Below are positions 28,301-36,190 of a DNA stretch of 64,000 bases, in pieces. The position numbers and the translations under genes are program-made. Within the stretch, counting starts at the first letter, position 1; each line of letters starts with the position of its first letter. This DNA is from Pieris napi (lineage: Eukaryota; Arthropoda; Insecta; Lepidoptera; Pieridae): NCBI RefSeq assembly GCF_905475465.1, contig NC_062238.1, positions 9,083,368-9,147,367 of the forward strand, written 5' to 3'. The notes below the pieces were generated by a model, which saw only the letters and a program-made list of their open reading frames with translations, ran no database searches and had not been told where the DNA came from.

Positions 28301-31254
28301 TTCCAACGCATTTCATTTCGTTAACACATGTGTAAACTTAATTACGCCGCTGTGGGAACCACTTGATTATTAAAGCAGATAAACAGGGCCATACTTGAAC
28401 GTATATTTTATATTTTTTTAATATTAAAATCTAAGTGTGTAAAACACTTACGTCGTTTCAATTAATTATGATCAAATTCAGATGAACATTTTACATACAT
28501 AACAAAATTCTATATCTATGACAAGCAATTTAAAAGGAATTTATTCACAAAGTGTTAACTTGAACTCTTATATTATATTTACCAATTGCTATACATAAAC
28601 ATAAACATTGTGTAGAATATCGCAGCAAAAGAATTACTTAGAAAAAAAAACATTTTTATTTTCCTTAGATTTCGATGTTCTTTAACGCTTATAAATGCAA
28701 AGGATCCTTTGAGGACACTAAGACTCATTCAGAATCGAAAGTTGACAAAAAACCCATACGTTTTTGATATACGGAAGTCACTGCCAAGTCTCGAATCTCA
28801 TCCTAAGCTATATATAGTTGATTAGTGAACATCACTTAGCGAATAACAATATGCGGTTCATACATGATTCGTTTAATGGGCGTTCAAAGCTTGCTTTTAA
28901 AATACTTTACACCAGAATTCCTAACATCTTAATTGTTTTAAAAGCACATATAGAAACACTTAACAAAGTATTTATGTTAGCATTGTTGCTTCTATATTTC
29001 GAAGAAACTACGAATGTTCCTTTAAGATAACTAGCCTTCTAGGTGACGCGACCACACTTCCAGGATATAAAACATACCACATATTGGCAAATATTTAGTT
29101 ATTATTTTGAATTTCCTTTAAAATTCCTTTAGTAGCTTAGCATAGAAGCATAATTTAAATAATTTTAGTCTTTATTGCATTTCTCAACTGGAATTTCTTC
29201 AAAGGCTATAGGTATAGACAAAATAAATCTAATATATAAAATTCTCGTGTCACAATAAAAATAGATACAATACTTAATTTACGGGGTGACCTTTTTAGGG
29301 TTGACCCTTTACGATCAACCCCTATTTTTATTTGTTAATTTAAAACTTATGACTTGAACTCAGAGGTAAACCTCTACAATATAGATAACAATTTACAAAA
29401 CAACCTAAAAAGTTTTCATGTCGGAAAATCGAACAGTCTTCGGGGTAGCATATCAAAATGATCCATGTTGGTATGTACTAAAGAGGTAGGGTAAGTAAAA
29501 TCACATTTAGGAGAAACGAAGTTCGCGGGGGCAGTTAGTCTATATATATAAAAATGAAACCCGTTTTCCGTTGTCACGACATAACATGAAAACGGCTTGA
29601 CCGATTTGTCTGATTTTTTTTTTAATAATATTCCTTGAAGTACGAGGATGGTTCTTACGGAGAGAAAAATTAAAAAAAATGAGTAAAACCGTTTAAAACA
29701 ACACTTTTCTAAATTCCCATACAAAAAATTCGTAATAATACTTAAAAGGCAATTTGAACTTTAATACCATATCATAAAGTTCAAGTGTTAGTGGAGGGGT
29801 TCCGGGAAGGTAAAGTTTTATTTTTTGACATAATGTACGAGTAGCAGAATAAGTATTTATAAAAATAAAGAATCGATTGTTAGGCGAAACGATGTTCGCC
29901 AGGCCAGCTAGTAGGTAATAAAAACGTTATAGTACCTTGAGCGCAGTGATGCTTTTGGGCGGTCGTTGCTTCCGATCGCAGCATCTCGTGAGCAAGTAAA
30001 TGAGCAGCACTGTAAGTGTGAGGACTAGCCACGCGCCGGGAATTGAACCCAAGATTCCGAGACTCTGAAATGTAACAATCAAATGTTTTATATTGAGGAA
30101 ATACAAATACATGTATGCAAGAATTCATTACTCTTTCTCTCGGGTCTCTGGCAGAATGACGTGGAACACGTCTGCTCCACAGCATAATGCTGAGCCACGA
30201 CCAGCTGCAAACACAACACACACACATTAGGGAGCGTTTAAGTATTACGTAACGAATTTTGGTTTTCTTTTGTAAAACGTTACGATGCGAGGTTTGAATA
30301 ACGCGTTATTGTTAATATTATCTTCGACTTTCCAGTACTTTACACCACATAATGGTAACTTTTAGGTATAAAGAGTCACTATAGTCACTGTTGCAATATT
30401 TAAAGTAATAGTGATGCGTTCAGTTCTTGTTCAATCAGATGAATGAACAATGAGTGTGAATAGTTAATAATTTCAAACAATAAAAGAATAATATTTCTAT
30501 TACAAAACTGTATAAAAGTGCTCTGATATAAGTTAGGTACTAGTACTATGTAACTACAATCAGTTTTTTGACGTCTTATTACAAAACGCGGCGCGGCGAC
30601 TAGTGCCATCACCGATCATTAATTCACGGGTTTTTACTTTGTCACAACACTATTTTTATTTTATTAAAAACTGACAACACCGTAAACGTCAGTTGACTTC
30701 GTCTAATTAAAAATACGACTATAAGTGGTCACAAAACGCGTGACGTAATACTTGAACGCTCCCTTAAGGCCGATTTACATTATCTTAGTGTTTAGGAGAG
30801 TGCTTTAGTACAACTTGAAAGGAAAGTTCTTTAGCGTAGCGTTTACATGTTTCAACTAAAGTACTATCCTAAAGCACTCTCCTAAACACTAAGATAATGT
30901 AAATCGGCCTTTACACACATTTTCTTTTTGATTATTATTATTATTTTGTGTATGTCGTTCATAATAAAAGTTATGTCTATGTCATTATTATAAGTAAACA
31001 GTATTTAATGTGATTTTTCGTATTAGACGATATTATAAGTTACGACTATGTGTTTTTGTTTTGTTGACTGAATGAAGTTTGTACCTGATTTGCCCGCTGA
31101 TACAAGTAAAAACAATTACCTCTAGGTAGATAGGGGAGTTTGGCGCAAAGGTATCGTTGACCCGATGCAACGTGACGTTGATGTGAGGCAGCGAGTGCAG
31201 CAGCCGCGACAGCCGCGGCGGGACGTACTCCTCGGATACGCCCACGCCACCCAT
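16065..31254 (-). CDS. tty: Tweety-family (TTYH) membrane protein, complete coding region, 12 exons
   Basis: Exons on - (5' to 3'): 31120-31254, 29936-30064, 25904-26047, 24555-24767, 23346-23474, 22618-22755, 21944-22088, 21111-21256, 20486-20583, 19201-19359, 18512-18672, 16065-16387. Every junction is AG/GT and every phase matches, giving about 639 residues. Tweety homologues are multi-pass plasma-membrane proteins, described as volume- or calcium-regulated anion channels, though some recent structures question a channel role. Evidence for the family: LHSLPHINVTLH start, GSIPGAWLVLTLTVLL TM1 followed by RCCDRK, ILCCGAIGMGLFGND TM2, two adjacent hydrophobic exons (TM3, TM4), and LLAAIVAGILFTAIVLVDSH before WIYI (TM5). 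NQT and NNAS sites lie in the TM2-TM3 ectodomain. The cytoplasmic tail carries repeated KYA(T/S) motifs and ends VTEL, a class I PDZ ligand pattern. Drosophila has paralogues, so the symbol is family-level. Confidence 0.94.
16668..16975 (+). mobile_element. LINE 3' end remnant
   Basis: In one + frame QMYNKLPTDIKNITSINSFK and SKLSEYVRQNYF then stop, the typical last residues of jockey/CR1-type LINE ORFs, followed by an AT-rich UTR ending aaataaagtctttaaac. In the last Tweety intron. Confidence 0.65.
17622..17800 (-). mobile_element. LINE 3' UTR fragment, same family as 5' LINE
   Basis: The inverse of the tail at 2003-2218: tcaaactcaaaatatcttta, then gccagttcgcaagtcaagga and the tttccgccactctttttaat block. 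5'-truncated insertion in the last Tweety intron. Confidence 0.8.
17863..18420. repeat. Foldback element with nested inverted repeats
   Basis: Outer ends gaagtgaaacttctttag and gaaggtttcacttctacc are inverted. Inside, arms at about 17964-18012 and 18177-18225 share an inverted gcattatacagtgtataaac core. In the last Tweety intron. Ends resemble those of elements at 33866 and 50234. Confidence 0.65.
18512..18672 (-). CDS. tty: Tweety exon 11 (cytoplasmic tail; possible alternative end)
   Basis: Gly-rich stretch then HNGKYATLSKQCKTLE. Acceptor ttgtgcag. Donor gtaatg at 18511 gives phase 1, matching exon 12. If not spliced, the frame reads SNDFY and stops at 18495-18497, a possible short isoform by intron retention. 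Confidence 0.82.
18839..18863 (-). repeat. tRNA-Tyr 3'-end complement (orphan primer-binding site)
   Basis: The + strand reads gtcgaatccggctcgaaggacca, the T-arm and acceptor end of insect tRNA-Tyr including the non-genomic CCA. Read on -, it is a TGG-starting primer-binding site. It probably marks a decayed LTR element (BEL/Pao type is an inference). Confidence 0.5.
19201..19359 (-). CDS. tty: Tweety exon 10 (cytoplasmic tail)
   Basis: One base completes Lys, then RAPTGEEQAPFLGGAGTRTL and PPSYSAAVQLMDLNDRPDRE. Proline-rich cytosolic tail. It contains PPSY, a WW-domain/NEDD4-type PPxY ligand pattern; PPxY-dependent ubiquitination is documented for mammalian TTYH2. Acceptor aatccacag, donor gtgacg. 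Confidence 0.88.
19412..19502 (+). repeat. LINE 3' coding remnant
   Basis: agaccggcaacgcacccact, then gtgtccatgggctgcgatgactgccc, the + sense of the 3' block of insect LINE fragments. In the Tweety intron between exons 10 and 9. Short and degraded. Confidence 0.5.
19610..20213. mobile_element. Tigger/pogo-like non-autonomous element
   Basis: Ends tacagtataaactctttataac and gttataaagagctcacattgta are inverted repeats. GTTATA-type motifs recur near both ends (cgttatagagag, cgttataacg). No transposase ORF. Superfamily inferred from the CAGT...TTATAAC terminus. Confidence 0.55.
20486..20583 (-). CDS. tty: Tweety exon 9 (TM5)
   Basis: ALTLQLLAAIVAGILFTAIV is TM5, followed by LVDSHAWIYI, highly conserved at the membrane exit. 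Acceptor tttactttacag, donor gtgagt, ends in phase 2. Confidence 0.94.
20612..20976 (-). repeat. Repeat with gaagtgaaaa termini, copy 1
   Basis: The inverse of 62703-63125: shared blocks are gccggcagaagtgaaaactt, attgcgctatcgtacacaaa, ccagctgtctactctccatc and tcacgtgtcctgacgcgagt. In the Tweety intron between exons 9 and 8. Non-coding. Confidence 0.75.
21111..21256 (-). CDS. tty: Tweety exon 8
   Basis: Begins with two bases completing Gly, then LQPALGALGAGTGEAERALV and LECRMARTYFVTAARAACDAGLQ. The L(E/L)CR...C pair is expected in the TM4-TM5 loop. Acceptor gtgtttgtag, donor gtattt. Confidence 0.92.
21944..22088 (-). CDS. tty: Tweety exon 7
   Basis: MVHYYLSCKVSRENVLTAEL and on to LFNDP plus one base. 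YY-x-x-C is conserved in the second extracellular loop. Acceptor ccttttcag, donor gttagt. Confidence 0.92.
22178..22201. repeat. (GTAT)n microsatellite
   Basis: Five to six tandem gtat units in the intron between Tweety exons 7 and 6. Confidence 0.85.
22370..22530 (-). repeat. Diverged LINE 3' tail
   Basis: cacttatgaacgtcaatatt, ccaattcccaaatcaaagga and gctggcaagaaactctctac follow the order seen at 17622 and 63190 (LINE 3' UTR, - sense). Confidence 0.6.
22618..22755 (-). CDS. tty: Tweety exon 6 (TM4)
   Basis: 46 codons. CALGALVACWAAGAALVAGS is TM4, then VAAADACQEP, matching the conserved (G)D(F/L)C turn of the family. Acceptor aaactag, donor gtatgt. The frame was chosen by phase; the other two frames give no Tweety match. 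Confidence 0.88.
23067..23310. repeat. MITE related to 38999-39215
   Basis: Begins gtgattacgtcaacaataat and ends gcttacgtattacttgaacggtccc; contains a cacatattacccacacattg block and a G tract. The second copy is at 38999-39215. Intronic in Tweety. Confidence 0.65.
23346..23474 (-). CDS. tty: Tweety exon 5 (TM3)
   Basis: 43 codons. WEAARWAGGMAGWCCGG then VCVALLAAAARRSRP, a hydrophobic helix with a basic cytoplasmic edge. Acceptor ataatttcag, donor gtaagt. A related position in other Tweety proteins reads YRW-hydrophobic. Confidence 0.9.
23881..24230 (-). pseudogene. mariner transposase fragment
   Basis: The - strand encodes WVHHHTPESKQQSKQW, then SGSPTPKTAKVVL, a signature region of mariner transposases, with stops and frame breaks after it. 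acgagggtggatccaaaagt at 23881 looks like a mariner terminal inverted repeat. Only one terminus is seen. In the Tweety intron between exons 5 and 4. Confidence 0.75.
24555..24767 (-). CDS. tty: Tweety exon 4 (extracellular loop)
   Basis: 71 codons of Ala/Leu-rich helical sequence with NQT and NNAS glycosylation sequons. Acceptor aattccag, donor gtatct. Corresponds to the helical ectodomain between TM2 and TM3. Confidence 0.9.
25307..25342. repeat. Perfect 36-bp GC-rich hairpin
   Basis: Arms ttgccctgtgacacctg and caggtgtcacagggcaa are exact reverse complements with a 2-base loop. It lies in the Tweety intron between exons 4 and 3, in otherwise AT-rich DNA. Confidence 0.85.
25904..26047 (-). 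CDS. tty: Tweety exon 3 (TM2)
   Basis: 48 codons. ISLMILSILCCGAIGMGLFG is TM2, followed by GNDDLHNAM and the start of the first large extracellular loop. Acceptor aatatttcag, donor gtatta. Confidence 0.94.
26126..26462 (-). repeat. MITE with gaagttatacttc termini
   Basis: Left end gttatacttctttggcg, right end cgcctaaagaagtataactt. Contains the inverse of the acgatgcgcgcgcaccgtgac block of the copy at 14555. Confidence 0.65.
26501..26766 (-). repeat. tRNA-derived SINE, full-length copy
   Basis: In - sense: agcagtgttggcctggtggc (pol III box A region), then gtcgtaggttcgatccggct (box B), followed by a LINE-like 3' body with gaggaaaccgacttgcctta and a terminal gaggccctgacctaaa. Further copies are at 26836, 39372, 40040, 40345, 41533, 49092 and 52749. 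Confidence 0.8.
26836..27010 (-). repeat. SINE copy, diverged
   Basis: Starts taggtctgggcctcagattt and keeps ccggcttcacgatgtt in the middle; the tRNA part is degraded. Confidence 0.55.
27011..27889. other. Tweety intron, no feature seen
   Basis: AT-rich intronic sequence between the SINE and the TIR element; no exon or repeat recognised. Confidence 0.4.
27890..28252. mobile_element. TIR element enclosing a 5S rRNA-derived segment
   Basis: ggaacgaagttccttatcg at 27890 and cgaaaggaacttcgttcc at 28235 are inverted with one difference. The 5S-like block (27984-28078) lies between them. Whether the ends delimit one transposon or are coincidental palindromes needs other copies. Confidence 0.5.
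27984..28086 (+). pseudogene. 5S rRNA, 5'-truncated
   Basis: From gcaccggttctcgtccgatc through aagttaagcaacgccgggcg, tacttggatgggtgaccgcc and gatgttggctt it follows eukaryotic 5S rRNA over about 95 bases, then a long T run. The first ~25-30 bases are replaced by unrelated sequence, so stem I cannot form. The internal control region (box A, intermediate element, box C) is intact in outline. It lies in the intron between Tweety exons 3 and 2, opposite strand. Confidence 0.85.
28260..29227. other. Tweety intron, no feature seen
   Basis: AT-rich; no exon, hairpin or known repeat recognised. Confidence 0.4.
29228..29539 (+). mobile_element. Non-autonomous Helitron, family A
   Basis: 5' tctaatatataaaattctcg, 3' cgcgggggcagttagt. 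The middle retains gatcaacccctatttt and a segment with gtatgtactaaagaggtagg shared (inverted) with 3064-3473. Its 3' end directly abuts another Helitron start. Confidence 0.7.
29539..29912 (+). mobile_element. Non-autonomous Helitron, family B
   Basis: 5' tctatatatataaaaatgaa, subterminal aaaacggcttgaccgatttg, 3' gttcgccaggccagctagt. A second, inverted copy is at 61923-62357. Ends 23 bases from Tweety exon 2. Confidence 0.75.
29936..30064 (-). CDS. tty: Tweety exon 2 (TM1)
   Basis: 43 codons, phase 0 at both ends. Acceptor acatttcag, donor gtacta. Hydrophobic GAWLVLTLTVLLIYLL followed by the intracellular RCCDRKQRPPK cluster, a strong Tweety signature. Confidence 0.95.
30229..30766. repeat. 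Extended MITE of the ttcaagtattacgtaacg family
   Basis: Left gggagcgtttaagtattacg and right gacgtaatacttgaacgctccc are inverted ends. The internal ~480 bases are largely unique. The right end touches the next MITE. Confidence 0.6.
30766..30912. repeat. Hairpin MITE (aggccgatttacattatctt), copy 1
   Basis: Nearly full-length foldback: ~43-base arms (aggccgatttacattatctt...). Flanked by TTA on both sides, a 3-bp duplication typical of PIF/Harbinger elements. Two more copies are at 58741-58886 and 60032-60177. Confidence 0.85.
31120..31254 (-). CDS. tty: Tweety exon 1 (start codon)
   Basis: Starts MGGVGVSEEYVPPRLSRLLH and runs 45 codons to NSPIYLE; donor gtaatt. The N-terminus is extracellular in the family. 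It contains an NVT and an NDT sequon. The start was chosen because it opens the conserved (Y)VP..LLHSLP block; an ATG further upstream is in another frame. Confidence 0.92.
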
Positions 31255-31814
31255 CGCGGTTTATCTCTGAACCACTATGACATTGCATTATTAATATAGA
31301 GCTGGAAAATAGACGGAAAATAAAGACTAGAATATTCTTCCCCTACGTAAAAAAGTTACGTTTTGCTGGTAAAGCTTGATAAATTTTAACTACGGTGTCA
31401 GCACAGAGCAGAACATAGAAAATAGACAGAATAGGGCCAAATGGTCATCTTAGTGCTGAAATGGAATCCACATTACAAGAGATTGCTTACAATTCAGCAG
31501 GAAATATCGATGATACAGTTCATTTGGAGTCTTCACTGTTCAGTCCAGAATACAAATTACAAGTTTAAAAAAGATTACGACGAAATATTTCTATTATTTT
31601 GAATTTCCGCGTTCATCTGGGCCGAATAGTGAATTGTGCGTTCCCAAATATAACTCCGTCTTAACATCTTGAGATATAAACATTTTCAATTAATCATTTA
31701 AGTCCAATTTATAACGAAATCTACAGCTATAATTTATTTTATACATATATATAATGAACTACCTATACGATGGCAAAAGTGCATAGATAGCAATGATACA
31801 TACTTTGAATATCT

Positions 31815-32154
31815 TCTAATATATAAAATTCTCGTGTCACAGTTTTCGTTGCCATACTCCTCCGAAACGGCTTGACCGATTTTGATGAAATTTTTTGTGC
31901 TTATCCGGTATCTATGAGAATCGGCCAACATCTATTTTTCATCCCCCTAAATGTTAGGGGTAGTCCACCCCTAAATTTTTTTTTTTATTTTTTTGACAAA
32001 AATTTTATTTGTTATTTTTGTATTTTGTATGTATTTTTTAATGCTGTATTAAAAAATACATACAACCCCTAATTTTCACCCCTCTACGATCAACCCCTAT
32101 TTTTTTATTATAAATGATAAACATGGCAAAACGACGTTTGCCGGATCAGCTAGT
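31815..32154 (+). mobile_element. Non-autonomous Helitron, family A (complete)
   Basis: 5' tctaatatataaaattctcg, then cctccgaaacggcttgaccg, ggggtagtccacccctaaat, gatcaacccctattttttta, and 3' gtttgccggatcagctagt. A clean example of the family, just upstream of Tweety exon 1. Confidence 0.8.
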
Positions 32155-32230
32155 ATATTATATATATATATATTCTACTGAAAAAATTCTACTTTTTTTA
32201 ACTAATATTTTTCGCGCTTGTCATACTTAC

Positions 32231-32309
32231 CACAAAGATAAATTCCTCTTTGACTTATGAAGCCATATTTGCCGCAACAGCTGGCACCATAACCCTATCG
32301 GGAGCACAT
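32231..32309 (-). other. tty: Candidate non-coding 5' exon of Tweety
   Basis: A 79-base stretch bounded on - by a strong acceptor (gtattgttgcag) and a strong donor (ggtaagtatg). It contains stops in all useful frames and short upstream ORFs, so it would be 5' UTR. It lies ~980 bases upstream of the Tweety start on the same strand. Confidence 0.6.
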
Positions 32310-32500
32310 CTGCAACAATACAGCGTTATTAATAGCTAATTAAAAGCAAATTAAATAAAACTCTCCAGTTTTATTGTGTGTGGCGTATCTATTTATAAAA
32401 ACCTGCAAGCTTCCACATTCATTTCACACAATCCCTATTTTAACTTTACTAGTTAGTTAGCTTTCGTACCATGAAATGAATACATCGAAATTGATTTGTT

Positions 32501-32792
32501 TTTGACGTGACAACGTCTTATAATTCGATGGAGCCGGCTGCACGCACGAAAAAACATGACTCATGCGGCGTTACCTCGCTCTGAGGCGTTACCTCGCCCT
32601 GAGACGTTCCATTTAAAATTGACATAATAATTGTATTTATGCGTACAAATAAATGTAACTTGATCAATTCAATTGTGATTTCCATTTACCTCCTTCTCTA
32701 TATCCATACAAAATACCTATCAAACAAATATTTTTTTTTTTTTTTAATTGCAACCATCCCATCAATATTTTTTATGACGTTGTCACGTCAAC
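32501..32792. repeat. TIR element, fuller copy of the 6045 repeat
   Basis: tttgacgtgacaacgtctta at the left and gacgttgtcacgtcaa at the right are inverted. Contains a ccggctgcacgcacg block and a tandem of ggcgttacctcgctctga. Confidence 0.65.
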
Positions 32793-32839
32793 TATCGTCA
32801 GTAAACCGACTTTACAGACAACCGATTTTTTTACATAGG

Positions 32840-33263
32840 ATTTTACGCTTACGCTAATAGCCTATCAGTTACTCGATCAGGAAGATCTGTGGCTGAGAAG
32901 GCTCTTTTATATCTGCCTTTCAATAAATTTAAGAAATGTATTAAAGAAAAGCTGTGTAAAAAGGCTTACTATAAAGTCAACGATTATCTAGTTGATAAAA
33001 GGGCCTGGGACTAGTGCTAGACAGGCTACTTCTAATTAATTTGCGATATTTGTTTTAAATAAGTGTTGTTTGATGATTTGCTGTTTTAAAAGAGTACCGA
33101 GAGTTTTTTACGCCGGCTTTTTCTCTCGGCCTACACCCTCTGTCTTCTTTGCCGATGAGTAGGGATGCCGACAAATTCAAATTTAATGACGTGGAATAAG
33201 TGATACATGTATCTTATGTTCCATAATAATCATATTTTATTTTATTAAAAAAAAAAAAAAAAA
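32840..33263 (+). mobile_element. LINE 3' end with poly-A
   Basis: The + frame reads SVTRSGRSVAEKALLYLPFN, then KKAYYKVNDYLVDKRAWD and stop, homologous to the C-terminus of the LINE at position 5. A ~230-base UTR and a long A run (33246-33263) follow. 5'-truncated. Confidence 0.8.
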
Positions 33264-33865
33264 AGAAGCTAGACAGCAGGAGAGTGTCACATCTCCCCTG
33301 CTGCCGTATGCCCTATTAGATTAAACTAGGTCTGGTGGGCTTGGAGTCTCCCACCGGGCGACAACTACTCTGGAGAAATCCACATGAGAATTTCTATTAC
33401 ATGACGCCATGTGGATTCTTAGGTATTGCCGATAACAGACAATTATTATTCAGTCAGTTGTCGTTTTACAGAATAGCGGAGATGAATGAGTACACACTTA
33501 TATTTGTCTTATTAACATTATATAAAAACAGTTTTAACGGGATATAGTTGCGTTTAAATAACAATTTAATTAAAATAAACTTTCGAACTAACTGGATTAG
33601 CTATACAGCTCTCATGGTCATGCAATGATAATCTTTTAAATTTAACTATACGTAACATTAACTGAGAAAAAACAAATTAATAAATATTATTACAGCGTAT
33701 TTCTAAACTTTACATTATTAGCTTTGGTAAACGTGCAATTTTACCCACGGCTGTGTATTCACTGGCAATGCACCAATGGTATTTGTTTATATGTGGCAAT
33801 TAACACTAGCTGGTACTATCAAGGAAAAAAAATTAAAACCAGAATGCAACGAAAGGTGTGTTTTA

Positions 33866-34340
33866 AAGTGAAACTTCTTTAGACGCATGAGGGTAAAACT
33901 TTTACGGCTGAAACGCAATAACAATAATCGAATTATCACGAAGATGTGCAGCGTTTTTGTCGAAGAAAAGGGAGAGAGCGATTGAGACCGATTGAGAGAG
34001 TGAGAAGGGTGAATTACCTTATAGAAATTCTATTTTTAAAATTAAAATTTCGTAAAGAGAACTTACGAAATATTAGTATTTTATATTTTGTGCAATATAA
34101 TTTATTGAAATCTCAAATGACAAATTGTAAATTAAAATGCCACATGTTTTATTATCGAAGAAATAAATTAAAATATTTAGATTATAATTTTTTATTAATT
34201 TACGACACTTTTAATATTTTAATGACAATTAAATCCATTAAATTCCTAACATATCTCCCTGTTTAAGTCTCTGAAATCTAAAGTTTTAAATTTTTATAAA
34301 TATGAACAAGACTTAAAAATTAGTTTGCCTTGCAAACATT
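33866..34340. repeat. Repeat with aagtgaaacttctttag termini
   Basis: Contains gaagatgtgcagcgtttttg, agggagagagcgattgagac and gagagtgagaagggtgaatt; the inverse of the copy at 50234-50690. Non-coding; superfamily unknown. Confidence 0.65.
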
Positions 34341-34498
34341 TTTTTTTTAAGCAAATCGCACCGACGAATGATCGATCTCACGAATCTAAAGTAACAAATA
34401 CATAGATGTATAGTATTAGAGCTATCTTAATCTTGTGTTGCATAAACAACCTAATTCACAAGCCATATGTGTATTCAAATTAATCCCGAGTTACTTAC

Positions 34499-34560
34499 AG
34501 CACCTGCTGTACTTCGTAATCTGATCACACAGCACGCAGCTCTGCGCGTGTCTTGAATTA
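34499..34560 (-). other. tty: Candidate further 5' UTR exon of Tweety (3' boundary only)
   Basis: The - strand has aagtacagcaggtgct followed by donor gtaagtaact, in a locally GC-richer patch. The upstream boundary is not determined. Confidence 0.35.
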
Positions 34561-34596
34561 TTTGATTTAGGTTTACTTTATTTTGCTAAAATAATT

Positions 34597-34716
34597 AATA
34601 GGAAGATACGGATCGGGTGATTGGGAAATCAGTTGGTGTTTGTGTCCCGCGATGCGCTAACTTTCCGCCACTCCCTTGTTTAATGCTCAAGAAGTTTGCC
34701 GGTATCTGTATTAAGG
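34597..34716. repeat. Second copy of the 5373 MITE, one end degraded
   Basis: aatcagttggtgtttgtgtc, ccactcccttgtttaatgct and gtttgccggtatctgta match the MITE in the sulfotransferase intron. The left terminus is diverged. Confidence 0.75.
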
Positions 34717-35564
34717 TGAAAATACTTTAAACGGGAAATAATTAAGATAAATTAAAGCAATACTTATTAATATATTACTTTCAGGTTCTTTACGGAATTC
34801 ACATTAAAAACATGTTGTTTTTTTTTATTTAGGAAATCTTTAATCTAAAACCTCTGCGCGTCTCATGACTCCGAGTAAAAATGAAATAAAGGTCGTAACC
34901 ATGGCAACGAATGTTGTACTAGACTGTTGACCAATCACAGTCAAACGCAACGCTTAATCGTTTCCGTTTATATTCTCACCCTTAACTCCTTTTTCCGGAA
35001 TTAAAATATCTCTGTAAACTAATCTAATCTTATTTTAAATTTCAACCCGTTAAAATAAATAGATAGTCACACTTCCAATACTAAAAAGCTTTTAAAACGT
35101 TTCACACATACTAAATCAAGTCATGCATACGAATCTAGACCATCGGAAGACCTAACACGAACCGGTGGAACCTGTTATCTATTCTAAGACTTGTAAAAGT
35201 AGATTTTGCCTCGATAAGGAAGTGTAGGCCAACCCTGTAATGTATTTAATAACTAGAAGCATACTGGTGATTCACGAAAAGGTAATGTTTTCATTTTACT
35301 GCATACACATTGGCACTACAGCCAATTTTTCGACCTTTCGTACCTACGTCTTTCACTTAACTAAAATTTGCTTTAAAGAGCTGTTAAATAATGTTTTTTG
35401 TAACTTTGACGTATTCGATAGTGCTCAAACGGATTGAGATACTATTTTGAATATTTGTATGGAAGCCCGCATTCATTTAAAAATCAATTTTCCTTTAGTT
35501 TCTATCATTTATGAAGCTATGTATTTTTTTATCTTCGTATTTGTTATGTTTGCCTTATTGTAAT
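34717..35564. other. Non-coding, with one CCAAT site
   Basis: Contains gttgaccaatcacagtcaaa at about 34926, similar to 61091 and in part to 57491. Otherwise featureless. Confidence 0.4.
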
Positions 35565-36119
35565 ACTAGCTGACCCGGCTAACTTCGTTCCGCCTTAATA
35601 ATAATATCGTTGTTACTTTAGTTAAATTTATTTTAGGATTTCATTACGGTGATAACTTTTTTTGCAAATAGAGAAATGTTTTATTGCTTGCCATTGCAAA
35701 AGAAGAATGGCAGTTTTACACATTAGGCCTCTTCTCTCTAACGCCAATATTGCGATACTGCATGTTAAAGCACTTTCTGCTTTACAACATTTTTTGATGA
35801 GGTAACACATGTTTTCGATCAAGATCAAAGCCTGGTTATGCATCTCCTCATTTACCTCAAGTTCGGAATTTCTTGAAGTGACACGAATTCGACGTAAAAT
35901 GATGCGTAGTTTTGTCAACAAATGTCACCACATGCCGTGTGCATTCGTAAAATTAATTAATTTATTTATTGTTATTCGATAACTTATCCGATATTTTATT
36001 ACTTATTCTGCTATTCGGAGTGGAGAAAAATCCATCAAAAAAGACGTAACTAACATCGGTCCAGCCGATCTCGAGTTATAAGTGTTGTAACAAACACGAC
36101 TTTCTTTTATATATATAGA
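35565..36119 (-). mobile_element. Helitron with possible helicase-derived ORF
   Basis: - strand 5' end tctatatatataaaagaaag at 36119, 3' end ggtcagctagt at 35565. An internal - strand frame (35628-35921) contains EVNEEMHNQALILIENMC, resembling the segment before the Walker A motif of Helitron helicases (weak, from memory). Other family copies lack this. Confidence 0.6.
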
Positions 36120-36121
36120 TT

Positions 36122-36190
36122 AAATCTTGTATTTTATATTTCTTAATTACCAATGTGCCGAGCGTTGGCAAGCTTTTGTTAATAAATTAA
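36122..36190 (+). repeat. LINE 3' tail fragment
   Basis: tcttgtattttatatttctt followed by gccgagcgttggcaagcttttg; shared with 60655-60725 and, inverted, 40716-40945. Confidence 0.55.

Noticed and set aside
29416..29724. 102-codon - strand ORF
   Set aside because: Spans the junction of two Helitrons; a chance frame.
31046..31288. Upstream in-frame start for Tweety (MQCHSGSEINRDG...)
   Set aside because: It is in a different frame from the conserved YVP...LLHSLPHINVT sequence; at most an upstream ORF.
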